From an uncultured Lachnospiraceae bacterium (GTDB lineage Bacteria > Bacillota > Clostridia > Lachnospirales > Lachnospiraceae): DNA of 64,000 bases. This document shows, one piece after another, positions 7,989 to 17,905 of the stretch. The position numbers and the translations under genes are program-made. The stretch spans positions 23,436-87,435 of the forward strand of contig CACXMK010000009.1 of assembly GCA_902768735.1 (NCBI GenBank). The letters run 5' to 3'. A model generated the notes under the pieces. That model was given only the letters and a program-made list of their open reading frames with translations, had not been told where the DNA came from and searched no databases. The number at the start of each line of letters is the position of its first letter. The stretch's first letter is position 1.

Positions 7989-10900
7989 TTATACCTCCGT
8001 CATTTTCGGCTTCCCGGCCCGGTGCGCAAGGACGACCCAGAGCAGGAACAGCAGGATGCCGGCAGCCGTCAGGCACCAGCCGTAGAAAAGGCCCGGCGTT
8101 TCGTAACGCAGCTCGATCGTGTGTTGTCCGGACGTCAGCCACAAGCCGGAAAACATGATGTTGACCTTTTCGAGAGTGACCGGCGTTCCGTCCACATAGG
8201 CTTTCCAGCCCTCCGAGTAGGGAATCGTGAGACACAGGAGTTTATTCCCGGAGACGGTGATCTCGCCTGTGACACGCGGGGAGACAAAACTGCTCGCGTT
8301 CTGGGAGATCTCCACCTTTTCGAGGGATTCCGCTGACAGAGCCGCCACCTTGCTCTTATAGGAAGCGAGAGGCTCGCTGATCACGGAGAACTCGTCGAAG
8401 TGATAGATGCCCGCCGCAGGGAATGTGACAACGATGGAAGTCAGCTCCTTTGTGATCGTGTAGGAGTTCAGGAGGAAGTCCTGCCGTCCGGAATAGAACT
8501 GCTCGTCGCCCGGCAGAATGTAGTTGACCCCGTTCTCCGTGACTTTTTTGCCGCTGCTCATAAAGGCAGCTTTGATCTTGATGTTCGTCAGGGGAGAGGA
8601 CTCCAGAACATCCTTGAAGAGCCAGTATTTTTCATAGTTTGACTTTTTGTCCAGCATCTCCTGCGTGTAAAGGTTGTCCGGATCATAGGACAGGTCATCG
8701 GAGTAGAGCTCGAGATCGCCGGTCTCACGGAACTGTATGTTCTTCATAAAGAGATAGCACTCTCCTTCGCCGACGGGGTCAAAAGACAGCTCCGCTTTGG
8801 CACCGCCTTTAGTGACGACAAAAGTGTTGGCGTCGGTCTGTACGATCTCCGCGCTCAGGCAGGAAACCCGGAACGGAACATTCCGGCACTCAAGCTTGCC
8901 GGCGAGCTCCTCTGCGGATCCTGCGGTCGCAAGGACGTTGTTGCTCTCGGTCACCGCATAGGAGAGAAGGAGCTCCTGCCGCTGTGCGGGCGTAAGCTGG
9001 TCGAACTTCTCCCTGCTGACCGTCTTATCATAGGTGTATCCTAGAGAGAGCGGATTCAGGTTAGCGTAAACGGCGTTAGCAGTGTTTTGGTCCAGTGAAG
9101 TTTCGCTGTAGCCCGCAGGGAGTTTCTCGGGATGCAGGCAGTACAGGTAACTCACAGAGGCAAGCTCGTTCAGGATCGCGCGGTTGTCGAGGAACGTGAA
9201 CTGCCAGGCGTTGTTGTTGACGTCGGAAACACCGAGAGCTTCCAGATACTCCAGGATATAGGGGTTGTTGACGCTCCAGAAGGACTGCGTTGTCGAAAGC
9301 CCGTTTAGGATGGAGGTATTCTGGTACCAATAGCCGGGTTCCGTGTTGGAGACACGTACGAATTTCGTTGTGTCGTGTCCGATGGCCGACGCGATCTGGG
9401 AAGTATCGTTGAGCCACATGTTCCGGTCATTGGCGGGAGAAGCGCCCATGCCGGTCCTGAAAGCAGCCAGACTGTCCATGTCCTTGTAGGTCTTGATACG
9501 GTTCTGGAAATCCGGATAGTTCTTGGAGATGCCGTTGATGCAGACACTGACGATCGTGAGGACCAGGACCCATCTCTGGGCGCGCCGGAAGCCGTTTGGT
9601 CTGCGAGCGGCTTTGCGGGCTGCTTTCTTTGCACCGGCCGTTTCCTCCGCGGCTATCTCTGCTGCCGCTTCTTCCGTTTCGGTTGCCCCGGTTCCTGTTA
9701 CTTCCGTTCCGGCTGCCCCGACTGCAGATGCCTTAATTGCAGTTGCCTCCGTTCCCTCTCTCCCGGGAACAGCCGCCTCAAACAGCTCCTTCTGGGAACG
9801 GAGCAGGTGAAGGAGCGTGAGGAATGTGAACGAGGCAGGCCCGAGGAACGTAAAGTCAAGTTCGTACGCGAGGAAGCAGCATACGACAAAATAGACCGTC
9901 AGTCCGGTTGTCATCACGCGCTTCTGATGTTCGTTCAGCGTAAAGAGGCCCGGCCACATCTCGGCGACCAGCATGCCGACCAGCGCGGAATAGGCCCAGC
10001 ACCAGCGGTCGATCGGGTAGGAGAAGCCGTTCGTCACATAGCCAAAAGCCGGGATAAAGAGCAGCGCGGAATACAGAAGGAACTGCAGGCGCAGCTTGAG
10101 GTATCCCTTGGTGCTGAACAGAAGGAAGACGCAAAGGAGAGCAGTGCCCGCGTAGCAGAGAGCACCGTATTCCACTTCGTTGCAGGCAAGAAAATCCACC
10201 GGCAGCATACGGCAAGTACGGATTTCGTAGAACAGATCGATCGCCGGCTTCATGCCTACGCGCTTGTTGGAGAGGACGGTAAGGGCCATCGGAAGAAGGA
10301 TGACGCCGCCCATGGCGACGCCGACAGTACCTGCGGCGAACATGACCCCGATCTCTTTAAAACGCCTGCCGATCTCCCCTTTGGCGATAGGGAAATACCG
10401 GAACAGCGCGTACAGGACTGCCATGAGCACGATGCTCACGATGAAATAGAAGTTGGCCACTGTCGCAAGGCAGACAGAAAAGATAAAGAGCCAGGGCTTT
10501 TGTCCCTCGCGCACCTTCTCGATCCCGAGGAGGACAAGGGGGAAGATGATGAGAGCGTTCAGGAAAATGGGCTGGCCGATACAGGTGATGAGAGCGAAGC
10601 CGCAGAATGTAAAGATCAAAGAACCCGCAAGGCACCCGTCCTCGTGTTCCGCTGACGGCCAGCGGAAGCGGCAGAGCGCGGCAAAAGCGATCCCCGAGAA
10701 GTAATTCTTGACAGGGATCAGGGCACAGTAGAACAGGTAGATATATTTTGCCGGAACAAGGGCGCTGAACAGATAGAAGGGGTCTCCCACGCCATAGTAC
10801 GCGAGCGTTGTCAGGGCGTCGGAACCGTAGCCGAGCGAGAACGAATAGGTGGAAATCGCCTTCCAGTTCCCGGTCAGCAGTGCCTTGAACGACTGGCGGT

Positions 10901-11075
10901 ACCAGCGGGAGATGAAGATCATCGCCTTTATATGCTGCGTGTAGGAATCGTGCTCCCACACAAAACTCTTTTTGAGGACCAGGAACGGGGCGTATATGAC
11001 AAGTGCCGTGACTAAAAAGAGCAACGTAAAGCGGATATAGAAGCGTGTATTTTTATTCGGTGTCTTTGTGTTCAT
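7989..11075 (-). CDS. YfhO-family polytopic membrane protein
   Basis: This very long membrane protein (1028 residues) belongs to the YfhO family, whose members act in glycosylation of wall or lipid-linked polymers in Firmicutes. The activity here is inferred. The N-terminal half contains about ten or more transmembrane helices, including an early EHDSYTQHIKA loop with acidic residues typical of GT-C-like enzymes. An unusual Ala/Glu/Thr-rich insertion (roughly 430-500) ends in a basic KKAARKAARR stretch. The C-terminal half is a large extracytoplasmic domain followed by a last membrane helix with a positive tail. The start ATG has a GGAGAG-type site. It is monocistronic and convergent with the NlpC/P60 gene. 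Confidence 0.85.
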   Translation of the reverse strand: MNTKTPNKNTRFYIRFTLLFLVTALVIYAPFLVLKKSFVWEHDSYTQHIKAMIFISRWYRQSFKALLTGNWKAISTYSFSLGYGSDALTTLAYYGVGDPFYLFSALVPAKYIYLFYCALIPVKNYFSGIAFAALCRFRWPSAEHEDGCLAGSLIFTFCGFALITCIGQPIFLNALIIFPLVLLGIEKVREGQKPWLFIFSVCLATVANFYFIVSIVLMAVLYALFRYFPIAKGEIGRRFKEIGVMFAAGTVGVAMGGVILLPMALTVLSNKRVGMKPAIDLFYEIRTCRMLPVDFLACNEVEYGALCYAGTALLCVFLLFSTKGYLKLRLQFLLYSALLFIPAFGYVTNGFSYPIDRWCWAYSALVGMLVAEMWPGLFTLNEHQKRVMTTGLTVYFVVCCFLAYELDFTFLGPASFTFLTLLHLLRSQKELFEAAVPGREGTEATAIKASAVGAAGTEVTGTGATETEEAAAEIAAEETAGAKKAARKAARRPNGFRRAQRWVLVLTIVSVCINGISKNYPDFQNRIKTYKDMDSLAAFRTGMGASPANDRNMWLNDTSQIASAIGHDTTKFVRVSNTEPGYWYQNTSILNGLSTTQSFWSVNNPYILEYLEALGVSDVNNNAWQFTFLDNRAILNELASVSYLYCLHPEKLPAGYSETSLDQNTANAVYANLNPLSLGYTYDKTVSREKFDQLTPAQRQELLLSYAVTESNNVLATAGSAEELAGKLECRNVPFRVSCLSAEIVQTDANTFVVTKGGAKAELSFDPVGEGECYLFMKNIQFRETGDLELYSDDLSYDPDNLYTQEMLDKKSNYEKYWLFKDVLESSPLTNIKIKAAFMSSGKKVTENGVNYILPGDEQFYSGRQDFLLNSYTITKELTSIVVTFPAAGIYHFDEFSVISEPLASYKSKVAALSAESLEKVEISQNASSFVSPRVTGEITVSGNKLLCLTIPYSEGWKAYVDGTPVTLEKVNIMFSGLWLTSGQHTIELRYETPGLFYGWCLTAAGILLFLLWVVLAHRAGKPKMTEV

Positions 11076-11166
11076 CTTTTCTCCCTCTCCATTCCGGAGC
11101 CCCCGTAAGGCCGGGCATTCCTAGGCGTATCTTACCATAGAACATTCCATAAAAGAACAAGAAATG

Positions 11167-11175
11167 TGATATGAT
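11167..11175 (+). promoter_or_regulatory. Extended -10 promoter for tex
   Basis: TGATATGAT has the TGn extension plus TATGAT. No good -35 lies 17 bases upstream. It is about 30 bases before the start codon. Confidence 0.5.
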
Positions 11176-11204
11176 GGAGGGAGTATCAGAAAGGAGAGGC
11201 ATCA

Positions 11205-13460
11205 ATGCAGATCACAGAGACCATCGCCCGGAAACTGGGCGTAAAGAACTGGCAGGTGGAGGCGGCTGTTAAGCTGATCGACGAGGGAAATACGATCCCC
11301 TTCATTGCCAGATACAGAAAAGAAGCGACAGGAACTCTCACGGATGAACAGCTTCGAGAGCTGGGAGAGTCGCTGGCCTATCTCAGAAATCTGGAGGAGC
11401 GAAAAGCCGTGGTCACGGAGAGCATCCGGGAGCAGGGAAAGCTCACGAAGGAGCTTTTGGGCCGCATCGAGGAGGCGCAGACGCTGGTGGAAGTGGAGGA
11501 TCTGTATCTCCCTTTCCGCCCCAAGAGGAGAACACGCGCCGGAATCGCGAAAGAGAGGGGCCTGCAGGGCCTTGCGGACTACATCCTCGCGCAGAAGCCG
11601 GGAAGCGACGTTAAGAAAGAGGCGGAAAAATATACAGACGCGGCGAAGGAGGTGCCGGATACGGAGACGGCGGTAGCCGGCGCGATGGATATCGTGGCGG
11701 AGCAGATCTCCGATGAAGCGCGCTACCGCGCTTTTATCCGCGGAAAGACCCGGGACCGGGGCAGTATCGTGTCCTCGGAAAAGGTGGCCAAAAAAGCGAA
11801 AACCGACACAGCAGCCGGAAAAGGGGAAGAAGAGAAGGCAGTCCCGAAGACGGCCAAAGAGGAAAAGATACCGGCCAGGAAGGCGGAGCGCAGGGACATC
11901 TATGAGATGTATTTCTCCTATGAAGAAGCGATCCGGAAGATACCGGGGCACAGGGTACTCGCGCTCAACCGCGGCGAGAAGGAGAATTTTCTGACTGTAA
12001 AAATAGTGGCTCCGGAAGAGGATATCCTCACGTATCTGGAGAAACAGGTGACAAAGGGCGCGAAAGTGCCGGAACAGGGGACTTTTCCGTATCTTCAGAC
12101 GGCGATCAGAGACAGCTACAGCCGCCTGATCGCCCCCGCCATCGAGAGGGAGCTCAGGAATGAGCTGACAGAAGAAGCGGAGGACGGCGCGATCAGAGTT
12201 TTTGCATCGAACCTTGAACAGCTCCTGATGCAGCAGCCGATCGCGGGTAAAGTGGTACTTGGATGGGATCCCGCGTTTAGAACAGGCTGCAAGCTGGCAG
12301 TGGCGGATCCCACCGGAAGGATCCTGGATACGAAGGTCATCTATCCCACTGCGCCGCAGAACAAGATCCGGGAGGCCAAGCAGGAGCTCTCGAAGATCGT
12401 GCAAAAGTTCGGCGTATCCGTGATCAGTGTCGGAAACGGGACGGCTTCCCGTGAATCGGAGCAGGTGATCACGGAGTTCATTAAAGAAATGATGAGAAGC
12501 GGGTATAAAAAACCGCTCCAGTATGTGATCGTCAACGAGGCGGGCGCGTCGGTCTACAGCGCCAGTAAACTGGCAACGGAGGAGTTTCCGCAGTTCGACG
12601 TGGGACAGAGGAGCGCGGCGTCCATTGCAAGAAGGCTTCAGGATCCGCTGGCGGAACTGGTCAAGATCGATCCCAAGGCGATCGGCGTCGGGCAGTACCA
12701 GCACGACATGAACCAGAAAAAACTGGATGGCGCCCTGACCGGCGTCGTGGAAAAGTGCGTCAACAGGGTCGGTGTGGACCTGAATACGGCATCGTTCTCT
12801 CTTTTGGCCTATATTTCGGGCATCAGTAAGACGGTGGCAAAAAACATCGTCTCCTACAGGGAAGAGAACGGCGCGTTCACAAACAGAAGGGAACTTCTCA
12901 AAGTGCCGGGGCTCGGCCCCAAAGCGTTCCAGCAGTGCGCGGGCTTTCTCCGGATCCGCGGCGGCACGCAGCCCCTGGATGCAACCTCTGTCCATCCCGA
13001 GAGCTATTCGGCAGTCGGAGAGCTCCTGAAAGGGCTGGGTCTTCCCATGAACCGGTCCGCGTTCCGGGAGGCGGTGAAACTGGTCACTGATCCGGCGAAA
13101 AAAGCGGCGGAACTGGGGGTCGGCGAGCCCACGCTGCGCGATATTTTGGCAGAGCTGGAGAAGCCTGCGAGGGATCCCAGGGAAGATATGCCCGCGCCTG
13201 TTCTCCGCAGCGACGTGCTTTCCATGGAGGACCTTACACCCGGCATGAAGCTGAAGGGAACAGTCCGCAATATCGTCGACTTCGGCGCGTTTGTTGATAT
13301 CGGCGTACATCAGGACGGATTGGTCCACATCTCCAAGATGAGCAAAAAGTTTATTAAACACCCGCTCGAAGCGGTGCGCGTGGGAGATGTCGTGGAAGTC
13401 ACCGTGCTCGGCGTGGACGCCGGCAGGAAGAGGATATCGCTGTCGATGATCGAAGAGTGA
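11205..13460 (+). CDS. tex: Tex-family RNA-binding transcription accessory protein
   Basis: This cytoplasmic nucleic-acid-binding protein has 751 residues, near the family norm. The N-terminus (IPFIARYRKEATGTL) matches the Tex core. The middle holds the YqgF-like RNase-H fold (GWDPAFRTGCKLAV), then helix-hairpin-helix elements (NTASFSLLAYISGISKTVA and VPGLGPKAFQQCAGFLRI) and a C-terminal S1 RNA-binding domain (about 672-748; GTVRNIVDFGAFVDIGV). A Lys/Ala/Glu-rich insertion near residues 190-225 is not part of the standard fold. The ribosome binding site AAAGGAGAGG lies upstream. Tex proteins affect transcription and toxin expression in other bacteria; no specific role can be read here. The GH3 gene follows after 78 bases and may be co-transcribed. 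Confidence 0.93.
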   Translation: MQITETIARKLGVKNWQVEAAVKLIDEGNTIPFIARYRKEATGTLTDEQLRELGESLAYLRNLEERKAVVTESIREQGKLTKELLGRIEEAQTLVEVEDLYLPFRPKRRTRAGIAKERGLQGLADYILAQKPGSDVKKEAEKYTDAAKEVPDTETAVAGAMDIVAEQISDEARYRAFIRGKTRDRGSIVSSEKVAKKAKTDTAAGKGEEEKAVPKTAKEEKIPARKAERRDIYEMYFSYEEAIRKIPGHRVLALNRGEKENFLTVKIVAPEEDILTYLEKQVTKGAKVPEQGTFPYLQTAIRDSYSRLIAPAIERELRNELTEEAEDGAIRVFASNLEQLLMQQPIAGKVVLGWDPAFRTGCKLAVADPTGRILDTKVIYPTAPQNKIREAKQELSKIVQKFGVSVISVGNGTASRESEQVITEFIKEMMRSGYKKPLQYVIVNEAGASVYSASKLATEEFPQFDVGQRSAASIARRLQDPLAELVKIDPKAIGVGQYQHDMNQKKLDGALTGVVEKCVNRVGVDLNTASFSLLAYISGISKTVAKNIVSYREENGAFTNRRELLKVPGLGPKAFQQCAGFLRIRGGTQPLDATSVHPESYSAVGELLKGLGLPMNRSAFREAVKLVTDPAKKAAELGVGEPTLRDILAELEKPARDPREDMPAPVLRSDVLSMEDLTPGMKLKGTVRNIVDFGAFVDIGVHQDGLVHISKMSKKFIKHPLEAVRVGDVVEVTVLGVDAGRKRISLSMIEE

Positions 13461-13538
13461 GTGCAGAAGGACAAAAAAAGGCGACAGAGAGTAACAGACG
13501 GCAGAAAAAAGGACGGTAGAAATAGAAGGACGGTAAAT

Positions 13539-15929
13539 ATGAAGAAATGGATCATCAATAAGGAGCTCTACGCGGAAGTCGCCCGCAAGGCGCAGGCGGA
13601 AGGCGCGGTCCTTCTCGAAAACAGGGACAACGCGCTGCCATTGCCTGCAGGAAGCCGCGTGGCCCTGTTCGGCCGCAGCCAGTTTCATTACTATAAGAGC
13701 GGCACCGGGTCGGGCGGAATGGTCAATACGGACTATGTGACGGGAGTGCGCGAAGCGATCCTGCAGCGGCAGGCATATGTACTCGCCCCGTCTCTCGAAA
13801 AGGCCTACGCGGAGTGGTTGCCGGACCATCCCTATGAAGAAGGGGACGGATGGGCCACGGAGCCGTGGTTCCAGGAGGAGATGACGCCCTCGCAGGAGCT
13901 GGTTGAACGCGCCGCGCAGGAAGCGGACGCCGCGATCGTGCTCATCGGAAGAACGGCAGGAGAAGAACATGACAATGTCCCGGAGAGGGGCAGCTGGTAT
14001 CTGACAGAGCAGGAGGAGACGATGCTGGAGAGAGTCTGCGCGGCTTTCCGGAGGACGATCGTGCTTCTCAATACCGGAAATATCATCGACATGACGTGGG
14101 TGGCAAAATACCGCCCGGCGGCAGTCCTTTTCATCTGGCAGGGCGGACAGGAGGGCGGAAACGGTGTTCTCGATGTCCTGACGGGAGAGGTGTCTCCCAG
14201 CGGTAAGCTCGCGGATACGATCGCACAGAAAGTCAGTGACTATCCCTCCGACGAAAACTTTGGCGATGCGGACAGAAACGTCTACGCGGAGGATATTTAC
14301 GTAGGGTATCGCTATTTTGAAACTTTCGCGAAGGAGAAGGTGCTGTACCCCTTTGGATACGGGCTCTCCTATTCGAACTTTGAGATCCGGGGACAGGGAA
14401 TGGAGAGCGTCGGGGACGACAAGATCGTCTTTCGCGCACGCGTTGTGAACACCGGCGCTGTGAAGGGCAAGGAAGTGGTCCAGATCTATTGCGAGGCACC
14501 GCAGGGAAAACTCGGAAAGCCAGCCCGCATTCTGTGCGCCTTCAGAAAGACGATCCCTCTCGATCCCGGCCAGCCCCAGGACCTGAAATTCAAGGTGCCC
14601 GTAAGGGCGATCGCTTCCTATGACGACAGCGGTGTGACCGGATATAAGTCATCATGGGTGCTCGAAGCCGGAACCTACACTTTCTATATCGGCAACAGCG
14701 TCAGAGCGACGAAGCAGTGCGGAAGCTTCACGCTGAGCGGCACAGCCGTGATCGAACAGGAAGAAGAAGCGCTTGCGCCGATCCGGCCGTTTGAGAGGAT
14801 GAAGCCGTTACTGAAGGCAGAGGCGGAGCTTTCTCCTTATGCCGTAAGCTTTGAGCCTGCGCCGCTTCGCACGGCGGAACCTCTCAAAAAAAGAGCGCGG
14901 AGAATGCCCGCGGAGACGCCCTATACAGGAGACCGGGGGTACCGCCTTGTGGATGTCGGAAGCGGCAGAGTGAATATGGAGGACTTCCTCGCGCAGCTTA
15001 CGGACGAGGACCTGATCTGCATGACCCGCGGAGAGGGCATGTGGTCGCCCAAAGTGACGCCCGGAACGGCTGCGGCCTTCGGAGGCGTGACAGACCGGCT
15101 GCTGCATTTCGGGATTCCGATCGCATGCTGTTCGGATGGTCCCAGCGGGATCCGCATGGATGACGGCACGAAGGCATTTTCCATTCCGTCGGGGACCTGC
15201 CTCGCCTGCACCTGGAACATCGTTCTGGTCAAGGAACTGTTTGACTGGCTCGGCACGGAGCTGAGGAGCAATCAGATCGACTCGCTCCTTGGCCCCGGCA
15301 TGAACATCCACCGGCACCCGCTGAACGGAAGGAACTTTGAGTATTTCTCCGAAGATCCCTTCCTGACAGGGAAAATGGCTGTCGTCGAGCTGCGGGGGCT
15401 TAGAGAGAGCGCTGTCGTGGGAACAGTCAAGCATTTCTGTGCGAACAATCAGGAGTACCGCCGCAGAAATACGGATTCCGTCATCTCCGAGAGGGCGCTT
15501 CGCGAGATCTATCTGCGCGGTTTTGAGCTCGCGGTCCGGGAGGGGGCAGCAACTTCGGTCATGACGACCTATGGCTCCGTGAATGGCGCCTACACGGCGT
15601 CGCAGTATGACCTTCTGACAACGATCCTGCGCGGACAGTTCGGGTTCGGAGGGATCGTGATGACGGACTGGGACGCGTACGGAAGCGAAGAGAACGGGCC
15701 GGGCAGTATGCAGCAGACTTCTGCGATGATCCGCGCGCAGAATGATCTTTACATGGTGACGAAGAGCGCGGAGAAGAACGCAAACGGCGACGATACCGCG
15801 CAGGGCCTCTCAGAGGGAAGGATCACGCGCGGCGAGCTGCAGAGGGCGGCGCGCAATATCCTTCGGTTCCTTCTGGATTCGCCGGCGTACCTGCGGATGT
15901 ACGGACTGGACGGGGAGGAAGAGGAATAA
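13539..15929 (+). CDS. GH3-family beta-glucosidase with inverted domain order
   Basis: This glycoside hydrolase of 796 residues has no signal peptide, so it is likely a cytoplasmic enzyme for imported beta-glucosides. The domains are in the reverse of the common GH3 order. The alpha/beta sandwich comes first (AVLLENRDNALPLP near the N-terminus, GRTAGEEHDNVPERG further on), then a fibronectin-III-like part (around 290-400). The TIM-barrel domain is C-terminal (SDGPSGIRMDDG, KHFCANNQEYRR and the nucleophile aspartate in VMTDWDAYG). This permuted layout is known for rumen bacterial enzymes such as those of Ruminococcus albus and Butyrivibrio. The open frame begins 26 codons earlier, but this ATG has an AGAAGGA site and fits the fold. 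Substrate preference is not deducible. Confidence 0.9.
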   Translation: MKKWIINKELYAEVARKAQAEGAVLLENRDNALPLPAGSRVALFGRSQFHYYKSGTGSGGMVNTDYVTGVREAILQRQAYVLAPSLEKAYAEWLPDHPYEEGDGWATEPWFQEEMTPSQELVERAAQEADAAIVLIGRTAGEEHDNVPERGSWYLTEQEETMLERVCAAFRRTIVLLNTGNIIDMTWVAKYRPAAVLFIWQGGQEGGNGVLDVLTGEVSPSGKLADTIAQKVSDYPSDENFGDADRNVYAEDIYVGYRYFETFAKEKVLYPFGYGLSYSNFEIRGQGMESVGDDKIVFRARVVNTGAVKGKEVVQIYCEAPQGKLGKPARILCAFRKTIPLDPGQPQDLKFKVPVRAIASYDDSGVTGYKSSWVLEAGTYTFYIGNSVRATKQCGSFTLSGTAVIEQEEEALAPIRPFERMKPLLKAEAELSPYAVSFEPAPLRTAEPLKKRARRMPAETPYTGDRGYRLVDVGSGRVNMEDFLAQLTDEDLICMTRGEGMWSPKVTPGTAAAFGGVTDRLLHFGIPIACCSDGPSGIRMDDGTKAFSIPSGTCLACTWNIVLVKELFDWLGTELRSNQIDSLLGPGMNIHRHPLNGRNFEYFSEDPFLTGKMAVVELRGLRESAVVGTVKHFCANNQEYRRRNTDSVISERALREIYLRGFELAVREGAATSVMTTYGSVNGAYTASQYDLLTTILRGQFGFGGIVMTDWDAYGSEENGPGSMQQTSAMIRAQNDLYMVTKSAEKNANGDDTAQGLSEGRITRGELQRAARNILRFLLDSPAYLRMYGLDGEEEE

Positions 15930-15939
15930 AGAACATAAC

Positions 15940-15967
15940 AAAGACCGGCATTACTACCGGTCTTTTT
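15940..15967. terminator. Terminator between the GH3 gene and the AI-2E family gene
   Basis: The stem AAAGACCGG/CCGGTCTTT around CATTACTA is followed by T residues and can serve both convergent genes. The stem matches other terminators in this window. Confidence 0.85.
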
Positions 15968-15980
15968 ATAGCCTTATTGT

Positions 15981-17162
15981 TTACAACATTGACTTTCCAC
16001 CGCTTTTTGCCTGGTTGATACTCCGCTGTAATTCATTGCTCTCGCGTCTTTTCTCAAGCTTCTTGACGATCCAGGAGCGGTACATGTAGGTAAGGATCGC
16101 AGCGAGCGGGATCGAAACGACTACGCCGAGGATACCGAAGATCCTTCCGAAGAAGATAATGGCGATCAGGACCCAGACTGCGGGCACGCCGAGGGAGTCG
16201 CCGAACAGACGGGGTTTTAATATATATCCGTCGATCGTCTGAATGACCATTGTAAAGAGAAGGAACCAGAGGGCGAACCATGGATTGACGAGGACCAGGA
16301 TGAACGCGCCGACCGCGCCGCCCACAAAGGGACCGAAAGTGGGAACGAGGTTGGCAACGCCGACTACTACGGAAAGCAGTACTGCGTATGGCAGTCCCGT
16401 GACCTTCATAAAGATCCAGTTGGAAATGGCGATGATCACAGCGTCCACAAGAGAGTAGACGATATAGCGGAGCAGGATGACATGGCACTTTCTCAGAAAA
16501 TCGATGACCGTCGGATAGACATTGACGGACAGGATCGCCTGCAGCAGGAACTTAAATCCCGCCTTGATACTATCCTTCGAAGTGAGGAAATAGATAGCCA
16601 GAATGAAGGCGATCACGGATTCGAAAAAGCCCATGGTCAGGTTGATGGAGGTGTTGACGATGCTGTTGACGTTCTTCGGGAGCCAGGCGCGGATCGTGTT
16701 GAGGAGATCGCCGCCCGAGTTGATCAGGGCGGAAATATCGATGTTCATGTTGGCGGCCGCCGTGTTGAGGCGGTTGAGGAGCCTTTGCATTGACCGCGCG
16801 TAGATCTCAAAGTTTCCGGCGAAGGTCATAAGACCGCCGATGACTTGCGGGATCAGGGCAACTAACAGGACAGTGACGATCAGGAAGAAGGAGATGAGAG
16901 CGACAGCTGTCGACACGTCATGGCGGATCCTCTGTGGCCGGATCTTATAAAAGATATACTTTTCAAACACGCCCACCAGCGGGTTCAGGATATACGCGAT
17001 GATCGCCGCCAGCACGATCGGAGAGACAAAGGTGCCCAGACCGCGCAGACCGCGGCCGATCACGCCAAGATGCGTGAGGAACACATAGAGGATCACCGCA
17101 GAGCAGGTAGCGATCGTATAAGCGACCCAAGGGGTATTGAGCAGATTCTTATTGAATTTCAT
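15981..17162 (-). CDS. AI-2E family transporter (PerM/YtvI-like permease)
   Basis: This polytopic inner-membrane protein has 393 residues and about eight membrane helices. The family is named for a proposed autoinducer-2 exporter, but several members are sodium/proton antiporters, so the substrate is open. Typical features are the N-terminal helix pair, the Pro/Leu-rich ILNPLVGVFEKYIF, the long amphipathic central region with ARSMQRLLNRL and the conserved C-terminal segment GVANLVPTFGPFVGG followed by QTIDGYILKPRLFGDSLGV. The tail is strongly basic and cytoplasmic. A good sigma-A promoter lies about 75 bases upstream and overlaps the end of the neighbouring pseudogene. Confidence 0.9.
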   Translation of the reverse strand: MKFNKNLLNTPWVAYTIATCSAVILYVFLTHLGVIGRGLRGLGTFVSPIVLAAIIAYILNPLVGVFEKYIFYKIRPQRIRHDVSTAVALISFFLIVTVLLVALIPQVIGGLMTFAGNFEIYARSMQRLLNRLNTAAANMNIDISALINSGGDLLNTIRAWLPKNVNSIVNTSINLTMGFFESVIAFILAIYFLTSKDSIKAGFKFLLQAILSVNVYPTVIDFLRKCHVILLRYIVYSLVDAVIIAISNWIFMKVTGLPYAVLLSVVVGVANLVPTFGPFVGGAVGAFILVLVNPWFALWFLLFTMVIQTIDGYILKPRLFGDSLGVPAVWVLIAIIFFGRIFGILGVVVSIPLAAILTYMYRSWIVKKLEKRRESNELQRSINQAKSGGKSML

Positions 17163-17236
17163 GGCGCGATTGACTGACCTTTCGACTAACCTTTCCCGGA
17201 TAAGGCGACAGCTTGCACGGGACTCTTCATAAACTG

Positions 17237-17265
17237 ATTATACGTGCAGATCAACGGATTCTCAA
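17237..17265 (-). promoter_or_regulatory. Sigma-A promoter for the AI-2E family gene
   Basis: On the minus strand TTGAGA (17260-17265), a 17-base spacer and a perfect TATAAT (17237-17242). The -35 overlaps the last codons of the pseudogene. Confidence 0.7.
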
Positions 17266-17817
17266 TCCCTAGTCTGATACTCCCATACGACGCGGTATTT
17301 TTCTCCGCGCAGAGGGAAGTAGAAAGGCCGCATTGTGTTCCTGAAAAAGACGATCAGGATCATGAAGAACAGCGCTGTAAGGAACCCCTCCATCGCCTTC
17401 GGTTTCACCAAAAGACATAGAAGAGGCATGCGAGAACAGCCAGGATCACATTACTGTAGTAGATATAGTTGTGGGAGGTGATCCCTGTCACGAAAGACAG
17501 CGCGGAATAGGGCAGGTATGTGAAATATTGTAAGGCCCGTACGCAAGGTGTGCCGGCGCATCCTCGTTGAAGCAATACATCCCCTTCGGATAGAACTCAT
17601 GCCGCAGAAGGCTGATCACGCGGTCGTACCCGACTTCGTCGTTCCAGGCCGTATTCCATGCGTCAAGCCTTAGGGCGGATGTCCCGGTCAGAAGCTGCAG
17701 GAGCGCCGCGCTGATGAGAGGCGTGAGAAGGATAAGGAGCCGGAACAGCACATCGGCAATCTGTACACGGCTTGCAAAACAGCGGGAGCCGTAATTGCTG
17801 GATGAATGAAAAGACAT
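17262..17817 (-). pseudogene. Remnant of a polytopic membrane protein (glycosyltransferase-like)
   Basis: The start is intact: GGAGG, then ATG, giving MSFHSSSNYGSRCFASRVQI, a first membrane helix, and a loop with WNDEVGYDR that resembles the first extracytoplasmic loop of GT-C-like clostridial membrane proteins. The frame then shifts near 17530. The continuation (YFTYLPYSALSFVTGITSHN, then a helix ending ACLFYVFW) is in another frame and ends at TGA near 17406. A third frame gives GFLTALFFMILIVFFRNTMR and a natural-looking basic C-terminus, ending at TGA 17262-17264. Only about 185 codons remain, so besides two frameshifts a large internal deletion is likely. A promoter with TATAAT is still present upstream. 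Confidence 0.75.
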
Positions 17818-17877
17818 TATGGCGATACCTCCGTACGGAGTATCAGATTCAAAAAAAAGATATTGATAACTGCTTTT

Positions 17878-17905
17878 ATTATACATCAGCAGCGGCAGGG
17901 GGCAA
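17878..17905 (-). promoter_or_regulatory. Promoter upstream of the membrane-protein pseudogene
   Basis: On the minus strand TTGCCC (17900-17905), a 16-base spacer and TATAAT (17878-17883), about 60 bases before the pseudogene start. Confidence 0.5.

Noticed and set aside
11202-13970. A 922-codon open frame on the minus strand opposite tex and the start of the GH3 gene
   Set aside because: The plus-strand Tex has full family motifs and a ribosome binding site. The minus frame has no recognisable domain and spans two genes, so it is a GC-driven shadow.
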